64,000 bases of DNA from Cytidiella melzeri (GCA_022592445.1 JABYQR010000003.1:372001-436000), one strand, 5' to 3'; counted from the stretch's first letter, positions 20,779 through 32,696 are shown. Numbers and translations: made by a program. The notes: a model not told the origin generated them from the letters alone.

Positions 20779-21056
20779 TGTTAGGGCTTGATACATGTGC
20801 GCAAGCACTACCTGATGCGCAAGCATCCTGTGGCCAGATCAGTAGATCTGGCCTTTTACTTGTACTGATTAGCGGGCCAGCGCCCATCGTGAGAAATCAG
20901 CATACCAAATATAGTAGTACTACGCAGTAGCAGATCTCAGTATTTAGGACTGAGATCTGGTAGATTTAGAAGGCATCTTTTATCTTGTACACACGTAGGT
21001 TCAGAATACATATTGGTCATACTTATCTTGTGTGCATCCAAGAAGACACCCTTACA
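20779..21056 (+). repeat. 278-bp LTR (3' LTR of TE-D or a related element)
   Basis: Begins TGTTAGGG and ends CCCTTACA, inverted ends with one mismatch. The right flank (ATCATCTACT) is TE-E coding sequence, so the element integrated into TE-E and removed or displaced its 3' end. No second copy of this LTR is seen in the window. Confidence 0.65.
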
Positions 21057-24000
21057 ATCATCTACTATGATCTGTGCTGGTGGTTCTGGTATGAGGCCGT
21101 TTACTTTGTTTCCTCACACGGAGATAGCCGTTCAACATTGATTTTGTTGTGAATACAATATCCGGATTTGAGTTTGATCTGATATGTATGTTCACCGGTT
21201 TTCTGAAGAACTGTGAAAGGACCAAGCTGTCTAGGCCCTAGCTTGTCAGACTGCTGATGTACTTTGACGTTTTTAGAAGACAACCACACGAGGTCCCCTT
21301 CCTTGAAGACTGGAGTAGCTCTACGGGTGTATCCGGAAGCTTTGGCCATCTTTTCCTTAGATAGACGCGAGGCAGCTTTGGCTTCTGCTCAAACCTGTCT
21401 GAGCTTTTCTAGATGTGCGTCCAGGTTTGGCACACAACTTTGACAACCAATGGGAATGGTAAAGTCCAGTAGATACCCGTACATGACTTCAAACGGAGAG
21501 TGCTGAGTAGATGAGTTGACCCGGGAGTTGATGGCAAATTCAGCCACTGGGATGTATTCTGCCCAATCATCTTTGTTAAGACTGACTATTGTCAAGGGAC
21601 AAGTTGTCAGGTCAGAACCCCTTGGTGTAGCTACACTCAAGGTCTGATGATGGTCTAGGCCGCGCGGTTGCTGCCAAGCACAGTGGCAGACAGATGATGG
21701 TTCGATAGAAGGAATATTGATACGAAGTGGATAGACTGAGGTTCTAGCCCCATGTCTAACGGCTATTAATACATGTTGACCTAACTACTTTTGGACCAGT
21801 CCGAGGTAGTGGTAGCAAGTCGGAGAAACAGAAAGGAAGAACAATGCACAGAGAACAGCCACTACTCTGGAAAGCCAATGAGAAAAAAGACCGTCAAGGT
21901 GCAGAAACAAGAAACAATAGAAAGGGGAAACATGAGGCAGAGATCAATGGAGAAGGGGTTGAATCCAAAACAGGGGATAGGCGGGGTTGGACCCGATGGA
22001 GTGGTAACGGAGGTATGGAAAGGCCAAGGGTTGAACCAAAGCAATGGTAACCAATCGGAGTTGGGTCAGAGGTTTGAATGGACATCAGAAGGCAACTGAT
22101 AACATAATAGTCCGTGTTGAACGGAGGCGATGTGGATCAGGGAATGATGGAGGAAAGACGAGTTGGATCGTCAAGGCAATTGTAAAGAAGATAACTGATT
22201 ATCAAGGTAATTGAAGAAGTAAAGGAGAATAATAGGGTGTGAAGACCGTTTGTAACAATCTTGTCGTTGGTCAACAAAGAGTTGTAGAATCTTTTCTACC
22301 TCTTGATTGGTTCTTTCCGTTTGACCATTGGCCTGAGGGTGGTAGGCGGTAGCCATGGCGCCAGTGATGCCTAGCCGTTTGCACAATGCTTGCATGACAC
22401 GAGCTGCAAACTGGGGTCCTCTATCGGATATAAACTGTTGGGAATGCCGTGGAGCCTGAACACTTCCTTGATGTGAAGGTCGGCTATACTGTCAGCTGTG
22501 ACAGTAGACTGGGTTGGGATTACATGTGTTTGCTTGCTGTACAAGTCTGTGTACACGGCAATCATGTTGAACCCCTTACTATGTGGGAGTGGTTCGACTA
22601 AGTCTACACCAACCACCTGCCAAGGTCCGTCTGGTACTTTGATGGGCTGTATTGGGGCCACAGGGTGCTGTGCTGGTTTGGTTTGCTGACACTTGTCACA
22701 TCCGAGAACATATTGTTCTACAAATGATGCCATGCAAGGCCACCAATAATGCCGTGTGACTAGTTCCAGGGTTGCGTGTTTGCCGGGATGTCCTGCTGGT
22801 AACACATCATGGCATCGTCGTACAATCTCCCTACAACCTTCTCGATCCTTCGGAATGTACAGCTTCTCTTTGTAGTAGACCAGTCCATTGTCTTCTTCCC
22901 ACTCAAGTCCACCGTCAGTCAACTTTTGGGGTTTATCCTTCCCAAGTTTGGCTAGTCCCTGGACTACCTCTGCTTTTCGAATACTGATGTCCTTAATTTG
23001 TGACTTTAACGGATCTGATTCCAGAGTACTTGAGGCGGCTATTGTCTGGAAGTATTTGGGTTTCAGCACAACTTGTTCCTTGTTATCTGATGCATCTAGA
23101 ACCTCCAAGGTTCTGACTCAGGATAATGTGTCCCCTTGAGTAAGGGTCTTTCCGGGTTTGTGTGTTAACACAAAGTCAAACTGGCTGAGGTACAAAGACC
23201 ACCAAGCTTGTCGTCTAGACAGGTCCTGGGCGGTTCGCCAGTACTGCAGATTCTGATGATCTGTGATGATCTCGAAGGGTGTGGGTAATCCCTCCAGATA
23301 GTGATGCCAATCTTCGAGAGCTCTGATGATAGCGAGCATTTCTCGATCATAGATCTCATAGTTCCGTTCCGCTTCAGCCATAGACTGAGACTGAAATGCT
23401 ACTGGGTACCATTGTCCATCCTCTAGTTTCTGCAGTAGAACTCCTCCAGTTGCAAAGCCAGACGCATCAACTTCAATGCGTGTGGGGCGATCGGGTTCCC
23501 ATGTGACTAGAATAGGTTCCTGCGTGAACGCATCTTTGAGCATCTGAAAGGTGTTCTGCTGTGCTTCTCCCCACTTCCAAGGTTGGTCTTTCTTGGTGAG
23601 ATTGTGGAGGGGACGAGTATGCCGTGCAAAGTCCTCAATGAAACGTCAGTAGAAGTTGGCAAATCCAATGAAGCCGCATACATCACGGAGGTTCTGTGGT
23701 ACCGGCCAGTTGGTGATAGCCTCTATTTTACCCGAGTCCATACGGATTCTTCCGTTACCAATGATCAAACCTAGGTACTTGACTTGTGACTGTTCAAATT
23801 TGCATTTTTTGGGGCAAAGATACAAGTCATTGGCTTCAAGCCGAGATAGTACCTCATGAACAATTTTCCGGTGTTCTGTAATGTCTGAACTAAAGACGAG
23901 GATGTCATCTAAGTACACCAAGACCTTTCCTTCCGCAATGAGATCAGCAAAGATGGAATTCATCATTGCTTGAAACGTGGCCGGAGAGTTGGTCATGCCA

Positions 24001-25262
24001 AACAACATCACCTTAGGCTTGACAGCCCTTGGTTTGTCACAAATGCACCCTTCCATTTGTCATTCTCCTTGATACAAATGTTATGGTAGCCCCATCGTAC
24101 ATCAAACTTGGTCAAGATTTTGGCTTGACAAAGCCGATTGGTAATGTCTGATACCAAGGGGAGTGGGTAGCGGTTTTTGATTGTGATGTCATTTAACCGT
24201 CGATAATCCTGAACAAGCCGGAGCTTGCCATCCTTCTTCTTGAGGAAGAATACCGGTGAGGCCATAGGCGACTTGGATGGGACAATATATCCTTTTGCCA
24301 GGTTTTACTCAATAAACTTGTCCAGCTCCGCTTGTTCATTCGGAGACATGGGGTAGACCTTGGATCTGAACATCTTTGGGTTCTCTGTCAGATCAATCGT
24401 ATGATCCCATGGCTGATGCTCTGGGAGGCGCTGTGATGCTTCTTCTGAGAAGACTTTCTGGTGTGTACAATATTCTTCTGGAACCATCTGCTCAAACGTC
24501 TTTTGCTCTCTAGACTGGTGGGCTTTGGCAGCAATGTCCGTAGAATACGTAAAACTGGCACAACTCCAAAGCTCTTCTTTGGTGTCCTGAATGATGCCGG
24601 CTCTAAGCCAGGCCCGTCTTTGCTTCCGGTTGGCTATGATAGACTGGAAGGGCTTGAAGTCCTCTTTGGCTTCCAATTCCATTTCTCCAGTGGCCCAATT
24701 AATCTTGGGGTTTGCTTTGCGAAGCCAGGGTAGGCCTAGAATGCAATCTTCTGGTCCGATGTCTGTGACCAAAAATGTTGCGTTCTCTTTGATAGCTCCA
24801 ACTTGTAGCTCGAGCTCTGCTCTGTGACGTCCTCCTTGATTTAGAGTCCCATCAATGTTGTGGAGTGGGATCTGTCTTTCTAAGGGGACCGTACGTAATA
24901 AGTGCCGATTGACAAAGTCTTGATTTGAGAACAATGCGGTGGCTCCTGAGTCAATCATAGCTTTGATGCCTTTTTCTCTGAACACTCCTTTGAGCGTAAT
25001 TGGAACTCGGAAGTGCATGCTAAGTGGCTCTATTTCAGGCACTATGCAAGACAACAAGGTTTCATAGTGGTTATACATGTTGTTAAATAAAACTGAAGGC
25101 TGTGACTCGGGTTGCTGAACGGGGTGTATATTTACTACAGGCGTGGTAGAAACTGTGTCTGTGGGGAAATCATCAATGTCCTCCACTTCTTCTATATGGG
25201 TCTTTCTTGAGGGACTCAAGGGTGCGGTTTCACCTGGAGTCCTCTCTAAAAATCCCGATGAT
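21057..25262 (-). pseudogene. TE-E pol, broken
   Basis: Reading on the minus strand: protease (IKAMIDSGATALF, about 24960), RT ([29 protein letters not shown], intact VYLDDILVFSS near 23920), RNase H (TRIEVDASGFATGG; YEIYDREMLAIIRALEDW; ITDHQNLQYW), integrase (RRCHDVLPAGHPGKHATLELV...CDKCQQTK; GVDLVEPLP; then AYHPQANGQTERTNQEVE) and, after a nested LTR, DDWAEYIPVAEFAINSR and a GPFTVLQKTG module. At least four frame changes are needed. Pol lies in the -1 frame relative to gag and overlaps its stop (CGG GAT TTT TAG). Confidence 0.88.
21574..22257. repeat. 684-bp solo LTR inside TE-E integrase, duplication ATCTT
   Basis: Begins TGTTAAGACTG and ends CCGTTTGTAACA (TG...CA with TGTTA/TAACA inverted ends), flanked by ATCTT at 21569-21573 and 22258-22262. 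Removing it and one duplication reconnects integrase codons exactly (RQD then DWAEY). Orientation is uncertain. The TGTTA...TAACA ends suggest a different superfamily from TE-B and TE-E, perhaps Ty1/copia. Confidence 0.9.
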
Positions 25263-26821
25263 TGCCCAGCTGCTTGACTTGGTCCGTGAGCGATGACATC
25301 TGTTTCATGATGGCATTGTAATCAAACGGAGTTGAAGACGAAGAGCTGGCAACGGTTGTGGCGGGTGGAGTAGGTAAGGGCCTGGCGGACGAGGACGACG
25401 AGGGGGCTGAAGTGGACGGATCAAAGAGAGTGCTGGCAGCCACCTTCTGTTGCCTAGGTGGGTACCCAAGGAACCGGCTTTGGCACACTTGCATTTGATG
25501 GTTGCCTCCACAATGTCCACACAATTCCTGATCATGTTTGCCGTCTTTCTTCTGGTGCTCCTTAGATCCACATCCGTAGCATCTTCCATTCATTGCTTTC
25601 ATGAAGTCAGCACATGTTTTCCCATTGGGACCGACTTTAGTGGCATCAATTTCCATAGCATTGAATTTGCAAGACGGTTGGAAAAAAGGAGCCGGGGACA
25701 AGGTGGAGACTGGGGTAGATTTGAACACATTGGGAACTGTTCGACCTTTTCACGAACTTTTGCCTGAGCCCAAACCCGGAGACGATTGTTGATGTCGGTG
25801 GCTACATTGATGAGATTGACTAGGGTGATGTGGGACCATGCGGTGTGGACCAGTTCATCCTTGATTGTGGTGCTCAGATGTTCATAATACCGATCCCGGA
25901 GGTCCTGTGTTGAGTAACCTGTCCTGTCCATGATTTCCCATAATTGGGCCGTGTACTCGGGAACCATCTTTTTGCCTTGCCACAGCTCCCTGAGCTTGGC
26001 CCTGGCATTCACCATTTCTTGTCAACCAGTTCAAATCATGCTTTAAACGCCGTTCTGAAGTTGTCCCAGTCAACATTGAATGCCATTTGATGACTGGCAA
26101 TCAAGTCCATGTGGGGTGTAGCCCAAACTGCCGCATCTTCTGTCATAAATGACAGGGCTGACAAAATCCAGAGGTGGTCTAATCGAGTCTGACCCCCTTG
26201 GGCATTGTATGGCAACAGTTTCTCATTAAACTGTGCGTACATTGAGAAGGCGGCCAGAAAGCGACGTGTGTCACTACTAGCATTGCCCTTTAAACTAGCG
26301 GGTTTTTCTACAACCCTTTCCCGTGGCCTGTTGTTGACTGGTTGTTGCTGGTTCTGAACCAGCACTGTGATGGCTTGTGTCAGCTGTTGCTGACCGAGGA
26401 GTAGCGCATGCAGAAGTTGTTCTGCTGTGGGGGGCAGAGACGGTTCTTGTGCAGGGGCTGGGGTTGCTGCCCTAGAAGCGTGCTGAGACACGTTGGTAGA
26501 ATCAATCTGGTACTGTTCTTGTGTGAAGGTTTGATCAAAGTCTTCTTCAGGTTCAGGCAAGGGTGGGAGAGATTTGAGAATGCGATCTTCCTGCCAGTGA
26601 TGGATGGGTCGATACTGATTTGCGTAACAACCAGGATATTCTACTCTGTTGTAGCAGTTGGGACACGGTTGTACTTCACAAATTTGATGTCCTTTGTCTG
26701 AGTCGTAACACTTGTCTCTGACAGTCTGGTTGTTGAAGGCGTGGGAATACCTTTCGCAGGGAAGATGATCTTTGGACCAAATGCTACTATTGGGACTTTG
26801 GGAAGCCACACTGTATTCTAC
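25246..26821 (-). pseudogene. TE-E gag, broken
   Basis: Starts without an ATG right after the ORF0 stop and in the same frame (VEYSVASQSPNSSIW...). A Cys pair region CYDSD...ICEVQPCPNCYN matches TE-B gag. A capsid-like core follows (VEKPASLKGNASSDTRRFLAAF ... DWDNFRTAFKA), then two frameshifts, then two zinc knuckles (CYGCGSKEH...; CGHCGGNHQMQVC). It ends at TAG, 25246-25248. Confidence 0.8.
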
Positions 26822-27169
26822 TTAGAACGAGATGAAGTACTTGTCCGCCCAAACTTTGTCTAACCCTTTGAACACTTGCTCGTAGTTCCTCCTTAGACCC
26901 GTGAAACTGATTCCTCCAATTGCTTTTAATCCCCAATCCAACAGTTGCCACTCACGATGAGTGATGACAGGGGCTCAGGTTGGTAATTCCTCTAAAAGCT
27001 TCTCTAGCATCTGTTTCTCTTGCTCAAACTGTTGCTTTGTATCTTTGTGGAGCTGGTGGTATTTGTCGATGGTGGGGAGGATCGACAAACAATGGATTGT
27101 GGCAGTGAGCTTTGGGGTGAAGATATCTCGAAGATCTTGAACAGTATGCTTGCGAAAGTCGATGAGAGT

Positions 27170-27828
27170 TGACATGGATAGTCCAACAGAGACCGGATTT
27201 TTCCAACAATGTCACAAGTTTACAGCCTTGGGCGCCTATCTAGAGCGCTTATTTTCCGGCTAGGAGTGTTACCGGACCTAACCCTAACCCGGGTCACGTG
27301 ACATCCTGCCTTATTTATCAATAGTCCAGACCCGAACCCTAGACTCAGTCTGGAGCGGTTCCAGATCAACCTAGGCTATTGTTCTATTGTTCCTCTTCCA
27401 TTGATGGGGATTCCCCAAGGATTCCCCCAGTTCCTATTGTTCTATTGTTCCTGATGCTATTGACTATTGTTCTAATCCTATTGTTCTATGTACCCTGGTC
27501 CTTAACAGTTACTCAGGTCCTTGACAGTTACCCTGGTCCCTTATTGTTCTATTGTTACTCCAGCCCCACAGTTACTCCAGTCCCTAGTGTGGGAACTGGT
27601 GCACAGACCACCCAGACACAGTATATATAGTACCCCTTACCCTCCCTGGTTCTGCATCTTGACCTCTTCGTCATTTGCACTGCCAGTATCCGGCCTCTGA
27701 GCCTGCTTGCCTGCTTATCATCGACTTTGACCTCTTTGTCGTCGTTGGAGATCCACTTCCACTTCCACTCCCCCTCTTCTCCGCCCTTATTTAGGGTTTA
27801 GCAGTATAGCAGCAGTCGCTCCGCGACA
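27170..27828 (+). repeat. 659-bp solo LTR of the TE-E family, opposite orientation, duplication AGAGT
   Basis: Begins TGACATGGATAG and ends CTCCGCGACA, matching the TE-E 5' LTR but on the other strand. Flanked by AGAGT at 27165-27169 and 27829-27833. Contains TATATATAG near 27623. It forms an inverted repeat with 28416-29092 across a spacer of about 590 bp. Confidence 0.93.
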
Positions 27829-28241
27829 AGAGTCGGCTTTGCTGCTATAAGGGCTGCACTAGGGTTGGTAGCTGGCCGGGGTGGGAATCGTTCTGCTAGC
27901 GAGGGTTTCTTAGGAAGACTTGCCAAGGCCTCAGCTCGTGCGTGCAGTACAGGCAGCAAACTGTTTGGATTCGGCACGGAGTTTCTCAAACTCCTCTGCT
28001 GTTGGGAATCTGTGGGTAAGGGAAGAGCCCTTGGGTTTACGACAACCAACGTAGGAGGCAATAGCCTTAAGCTCCTTCTCCGTATATTTGTGACTTTTGC
28101 CACGTACGTGCTCTGCGTCAAGTTGATCAAACACAGCCTGGGGTAAGGCGCGATGGATCTGGACTTCTCGACGTGCTTGGTTCAGATCCTTGTGCAGAGG
28201 ATCTGGACGAGCAGTGAAACAAGAGTGGGATTCTTTCGGCA

Positions 28242-28310
28242 CTAAGAATCAACCACAGAAAGTGAACGAGTTAGCGATCAAGCACGTCAAGACGGACGGC
28301 AATGGCTTAC
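28242..28310 (-). other. 69-bp intron splitting the ORF0 start codon (TE-E)
   Basis: On the minus strand: donor GTAAGC after TTGAGA, branch-like GCTAAC 32 bases from the end, acceptor TTCTTAG before TGCCGAAAG. Same position relative to ORF0 as the TE-B intron. Confidence 0.7.
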
Positions 28311-28415
28311 TCTCAAACGTAGGGGGGGAATAAACTTTTTAAAACTGGGGGGACAGGAAGACTTGATCCAAGCTAAGGGCAGTCGTACCGGTAGCTGTGT
28401 GGTATCTTGACCTAA

Positions 28416-29092
28416 TGTCGCGGAGTGACTGCTGCTATACTGCTGGACCCTAAAAAAGGGCGGAGAAGAGGGGGAGTGGAAGTGAAAGTGGATCTCCAAT
28501 GATGACAACGAGGTCAAAATCAATGATAAGCAGGCAAGCAGGCTCAGAGGCCGGATACTGGCAGTGCAAATGACGAAGTTAATATCAGACTTATACTAAG
28601 TTACATTGAGTAACTCACCTGGCAGTGCAAATGACAAAGAGGTCAAGATGCAGAATCAGGGAGGGTAAGGGGTACTGTATATACTGTGGCTGGGTGGTAG
28701 TAACTGTGGGGCTGGAGTAACAATAGAACAATAAGGGACCAGGGTAACTGTCAAGGACCTGAGTAACTGTCAAGGACCAGGGTACAGAGAACAATAGAGC
28801 TAGAACAATAGAACAATAGAACAATAGAAACTGGGGGAATCCCTGGGGAATCCCTAACAATAGATAGAAGAACAATAGAACAATAGCCTAGGTTGATCTG
28901 GAACCGCTCCAGATTGAGTCTAGGGTTTGGGTCTGGACTATTGATAAATAAGGCAGGATGTCATGTGACCCAGGTTAGGGTTAGGTCTGGTAACACTCCT
29001 ATCCAGAAAATAAGTGCTCTAGATAGGCGCCTAAGGCTGTAAACTTGTGACAATGTTGGAAAAATCCGGTCTCTGTTGGACTATCCATGTCA
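28416..29092 (-). repeat. TE-E 5' LTR (677 bp)
   Basis: Reads TGACATGG ... CCGCGACA on the minus strand, followed by TTAGGTCAAG as the primer-binding position. Compared with the solo LTR copy it has an extra 61 bp segment (28558-28618) with intron borders. Right flank CCTGG; the matching duplication is lost with the 3' end. Confidence 0.9.
28558..28618 (-). other. Intron-like 61-bp segment in the LTR leader
   Basis: On the minus strand GTGAGTTACTC ... GATATTAAC ... CACTGCCAG, present in this LTR and exactly absent in the solo copy at 27170-27828. A 20 bp direct repeat (CTGGCAGTGCAAATGAC-AAG on the plus strand; 28558-28577 and 28619-28638) flanks it, so either splicing before reverse transcription or repeat-mediated deletion could explain the difference. 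Confidence 0.5.
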
Positions 29093-29128
29093 CCTGGATC
29101 TCTTCTGCTGATGACTGGAGATGATCAT

Positions 29129-29917
29129 TGTCAACTCAACCATTGAGTGTGTTCGCTTGGACATGACGCAGAGATGGGGCTCAACAAGACAAACAGGGAC
29201 ACAATGTGGATGACAACGAGGAGGTGATGGCAGGCATGAAGCACAATGCGTTTACTAGCTATCAAACTTATACAGAAATTTAGCCAGTAAAGACCAAGTT
29301 AATATTGATACTACCTGCTACGTAGTACAAGAGGGGTTTGCTTACCTAGCCCAGTAAAGACCAAGAGGTCAAGATGGGGGCTAGGAGCGTACATGCAGCT
29401 GCTTATATAGACTTCAGGGACCTGCGCACAGACCATGTTAAGGGCAGGCTTTGCAAGAAGCCATGTGAACGAAGAACAATAGCACTACCTAAAGGAGAAC
29501 AATAGCTATTGTCTGGACTCTGCCAAAACCTCTACTTGTGAGAGAATCTATCTAAAAGGAGACCAGTTATTGTATTCCATTCCCACACCTGTGAGAACAT
29601 TATACCATAAAGAGAACAATAGGGAAAGAACAATAGGAGTCCATGTGAGTGGTATCTATGATGTCTATGGGCTGAGCCATGTGGTTGTAGCTATGTGGTC
29701 TTACATAAGCTGAGTCATGTGCCAGTGTGACATAGCAGCAAGTAGTGTGACCATGTAGAGCATCTAAGCCACGTGGTACGGGTGCTTAATGGACATGCAA
29801 GTGGTTTGTGCAGAGAGGGTTACAGTCCTAGGTTTTAAAAATGAAATCAAGAGGTAAATTGCAAAAAATAAGGGCTAGTCGGGCCATCCACGACAGTGCA
29901 ACTGGTTTCACATAGCA
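29129..29917 (-). repeat. 789-bp solo LTR, duplication ATCAT
   Basis: On the minus strand begins TGCTATGTG and ends GTTGAGTTGACA; ATCAT lies at 29124-29128 and 29918-29922. Contains a TATA-like TATATAAG (minus) near 29400 and the repeated AGAACAATAG motif also seen in the TE-E LTR, so it is a diverged relative. It marks the edge of the mobile-element block; 29923-30381 holds no supported gene. Confidence 0.75.
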
Positions 29918-30381
29918 ATCATGATATTGCCACCATGCTACAGAGTAAATGGTGTGCTCAGTATTATTCCAGGATAGGGTACTTGTCTACGGCAGCTACA
30001 ACTCCTGATGTGTTGTATGACAAGGAGATTGATTCCTTCTTGTACCATATGCTCAGCCCAGCGCTGACTAGTGACTGCTGAAGATGTTATGTGAAGGAAT
30101 CCAAAAAAAGGTGGGACACGAAGGTTGGTGTGCGGCGCCGCCAACAAGGCTGTCCTGTCACATGTACAATCATCATATGCATGATGTCTCCTTCCTAGTT
30201 CTACCATGACCAACCTGGCAGTGCCAAACACAGCTAATACACACAAATGCAATCATTCAGTTTCAGTCCAAGAACACATCTCACTGAACCCCACTTTGAT
30301 CCTCATTCTCCCCCACCACCAACACTCACCGTCACCGCATCCTCATGATTCCCCACGTCAAAACTCCTCGCCCACTCCTCC

Positions 30382-32061
30382 TCACCCGGCCTGCCGAGGC
30401 CCACCATTCGAAGACGAGCTGTCCGACCGGCGCAGTAGGCCGAACGAGGGCAGGGTGGGGAACGACGACATACTGTTCGACCGCGACCTGAAAACAATAC
30501 CATCGCCACCATCAGCCTCAAAACAGCCCAAATGAAACAGAGAGAGAGAAATCACTCACGACCCCCGCAACGTCGGCGCATTCGACAAATGCGCAAAGTC
30601 GCTCGGAAACAGCGGCCCACGGTGCTCGTCCCCGCCATCATGGTCCTGCTCCCCAAGGTCGTTCAGCCGATGCGGATGCGGACCCGGCGACGGACCACCA
30701 CCCGCGGGCAGGATAGGAGACAATACACTCGGCGGTACAGTCGCGCTCGTGCTGAACCGCAAGCCCTGGATCGCACTGTCACCGTTCATGTTCCCCGCAT
30801 TCAACAACCCCTCGTCTCCCCCATAACCTTCCTTCTCCTTCTCCTCCTCATCTCCCTCCTCTTCCTCGTCTTCTTCTCGCAACTCGTGCAACGACGTCAT
30901 GTTCTCCCCCGTCGTCGGGTCCACAGCGGACGGCGGCGGAGCTGCAGTCGCAATCACCGGCTCGATAGACAGTTCCAGCTCAGATGTAACAGGTGAAGGT
31001 GGGCCGTCCGTATGATGTAGCGAGCCGCCGCCGATGGACACAGCGGGCGAGTCAGGCTCGAACACGTCTCCGTCGAGCATGTGGCTGCTTAGGCCGCCTC
31101 CACGCGAGGGGATCGACGGCGGGCCAGGTAAGCCGAGATACGCCGCCAGCGGGTCCTCGATCGAGTCGTCCGTGTCGAGCTCGGGAGGGATGCCCAGCGC
31201 GCCTTTGATGCGTTCCCAGATGAGCTCGGAGCGCGGGAAGATGCAGTGACGCGCCTTGCGGACCCACGTCGCGTCATCGACGTCTTCGCGTTTAACACGC
31301 TTCAGCCAAACCTCGAGTTGGGCATACGTCCATATATGCGCGTCGGCGGCGGCGGAAGGAATGGGAGTGTCTTCGGTGGCACTTGCTCGAGCGTCGGGTG
31401 GGAAGGTTTGAGAGAGTAATGCGAGGAGTTTCGAAGAAGGGGGGATAGATACAAGGGAAGTGACTTCGCCCGGGCGATCGATGAACGGGAGGTAGACGTC
31501 GTCCGGCAGGGCAGAGAATGAGACAGGTACGGATTGGCCAGGCATCGGGGACGACGACGGGCCAATAGGTCGAGGATTGCACGACGAATGTGCGAGCTCC
31601 ACCACTTTCTCAGGAGACAGTTTGGTGTGGTTCGGGATCGACTGGCTGCGAGAGAGTCCCGGGCCTGAACCAGAGCCAAAACTGGGAGAAGACGGGCGGA
31701 TGCGAGGAGATGAGCCAGGGCTGCCAGGACGCCCGTCGCGATCGCGATTGATGGGCGTGAACGAGGTGAATGCAAAACTAAGACGGCTTGGTTCCCCTTT
31801 GCTGGACGTCGAGCTGGCCGACGCGTTACTGCCGTGACGTCGATGGCTCCTGGAATCCTGTGCCTCTGATTGCTGAGGAACGCGTACAATAGTAAGCCTG
31901 CTGCTTGACGATCTTGCGGGGTTCATGTTGACCGACGCGTGCGTGCCCCATGGGTCTGAGGCCGAGACGGACCCGCGCCTGGATGAGAGCCGTCTGGAAA
32001 GAGAGGGGCTCAGAGAAGGGCTCTGGGAGGGCGATGCCTCTGCGCTGCTTGACCCAGTCAT
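30382..32061 (-). CDS. Ser-rich conserved hypothetical protein
   Basis: Two exons: 32061-30560 and 30487-30382, with a 72 bp intron (GTGAGT...TTTCAG); 535 aa. The N-terminal 150 residues are Ser/Arg/Pro-rich and probably disordered and phosphorylated. A compact central part (about residues 185-305) contains LPFIDRPGEVTSLVSIPPS, HIWTYAQLEVWLKRVKRED and WVRKARHCIFPRSELIWERI. An acidic Glu-rich run follows (about 395-415), and the spliced C-terminus reads SFPTLPSFGLLRRSDS. I do not recognise a named domain; the central block looks like a small folded domain, so a scaffold or regulatory role is possible but unproved. Divergently transcribed from IK, with 635 bp between the two start codons and no other supported gene there. 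Confidence 0.75.
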
Positions 32062-32696
32062 CGTAAAGCTATCATCAAGGCGACATCAGCATCGAGCTAC
32101 TATCACGGTGAGAATGAGCGACGTACTGAGGTCTATGCTGGTAGATTGAAGGGAAAGAGGAGCGTTTTTGTGTTGGGCTGGTGAGCAGATCCATGTTGGT
32201 TGCAGTGCGAGAGGAAGGGTCTGAACGGGGCTACTTACAGGGATTATGTAGTGTGATTTTAACTCAAAGAATGAGTACCAGACTTTCGTCACTCCAGAGT
32301 CAGCTGGGTCCCACGCGTACGGTGGATGCCGACTATACAGTTCTATGCACGCGTCGAGCAATGCTATCTTGTGATCAAGTGGCCAGGCAGCTCTGTTCCG
32401 TGCGAGTCCCACACAGAGCTACCAGGTACTCGCTACTAGAGGTGAGCGTGCAAACAAGGTCTCTAAGAGGGAGCTTGATCCGTATTGGAATGAGTGCGAA
32501 ATGGTACGCCGTTTGGAGGATAGTCGTGATCGTGGTCGACGTCGTGGTCGATGTGGAGAACGGCGTCGGAGGTACTTATAACGCTTCATAGAATTGTCAT
32601 CGAATACGTCAATGATTATCCATCAATTTAGTATCTTGAGTTAGCTTATCCCTTCAATATTATTGTATATTCCCCTCATCTGCCTCTCGGCTCGAC

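Larger units (their letters stand above)
26822..28311 (-). pseudogene. TE-E ORF0, spliced start, split by a solo LTR
   Basis: Splicing the 69 bp intron 28310-28242 joins A (28311) to TG (28241), giving MPKESHSCFTARPD...; no ATG exists in the exon itself. Homology to TE-B ORF0 includes KYTEKELKAIASYV, KKPSLAERF and a C-terminal LDWGLKAIGGISFTGLRR. A one-base indel lies near 27950, and the solo LTR 27170-27828 interrupts the frame just before LIDFRKHTVQD. The first part ends at the LTR, the second runs 27164-26822 and includes a further TGA near 26970. The terminal TAA (26822-26824) is followed in frame by gag. Confidence 0.7.
21057..29092 (-). mobile_element. TE-E: degenerate Ty3/gypsy element with nested LTRs
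   Basis: Minus-strand element with a 5' LTR (29092-28416), spliced-start ORF0, gag and pol up to the integrase GPY region and the first residues after it (an NG-IPEPPAQIIVDD-like stretch at about 21062-21100). The expected chromodomain and 3' LTR are absent because the 278 bp LTR lies there. Two solo LTRs sit inside it (21574-22257 and 27170-27828), both with perfect 5 bp duplications. It is homologous to TE-B in every part but clearly divergent, and carries several frameshifts. Confidence 0.9.

Noticed and set aside
29923..30081. Frame encoding ATMLQSKWCAQYYSRIGYL as a DNA transposon fragment
   Set aside because: Too short and without catalytic motifs.
32086..32412. 108-codon minus-strand frame upstream of the Ser-rich gene
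   Set aside because: Starts at a non-ATG or unconvincing codon and has no link by splice sites to the downstream gene; could be 5' UTR.
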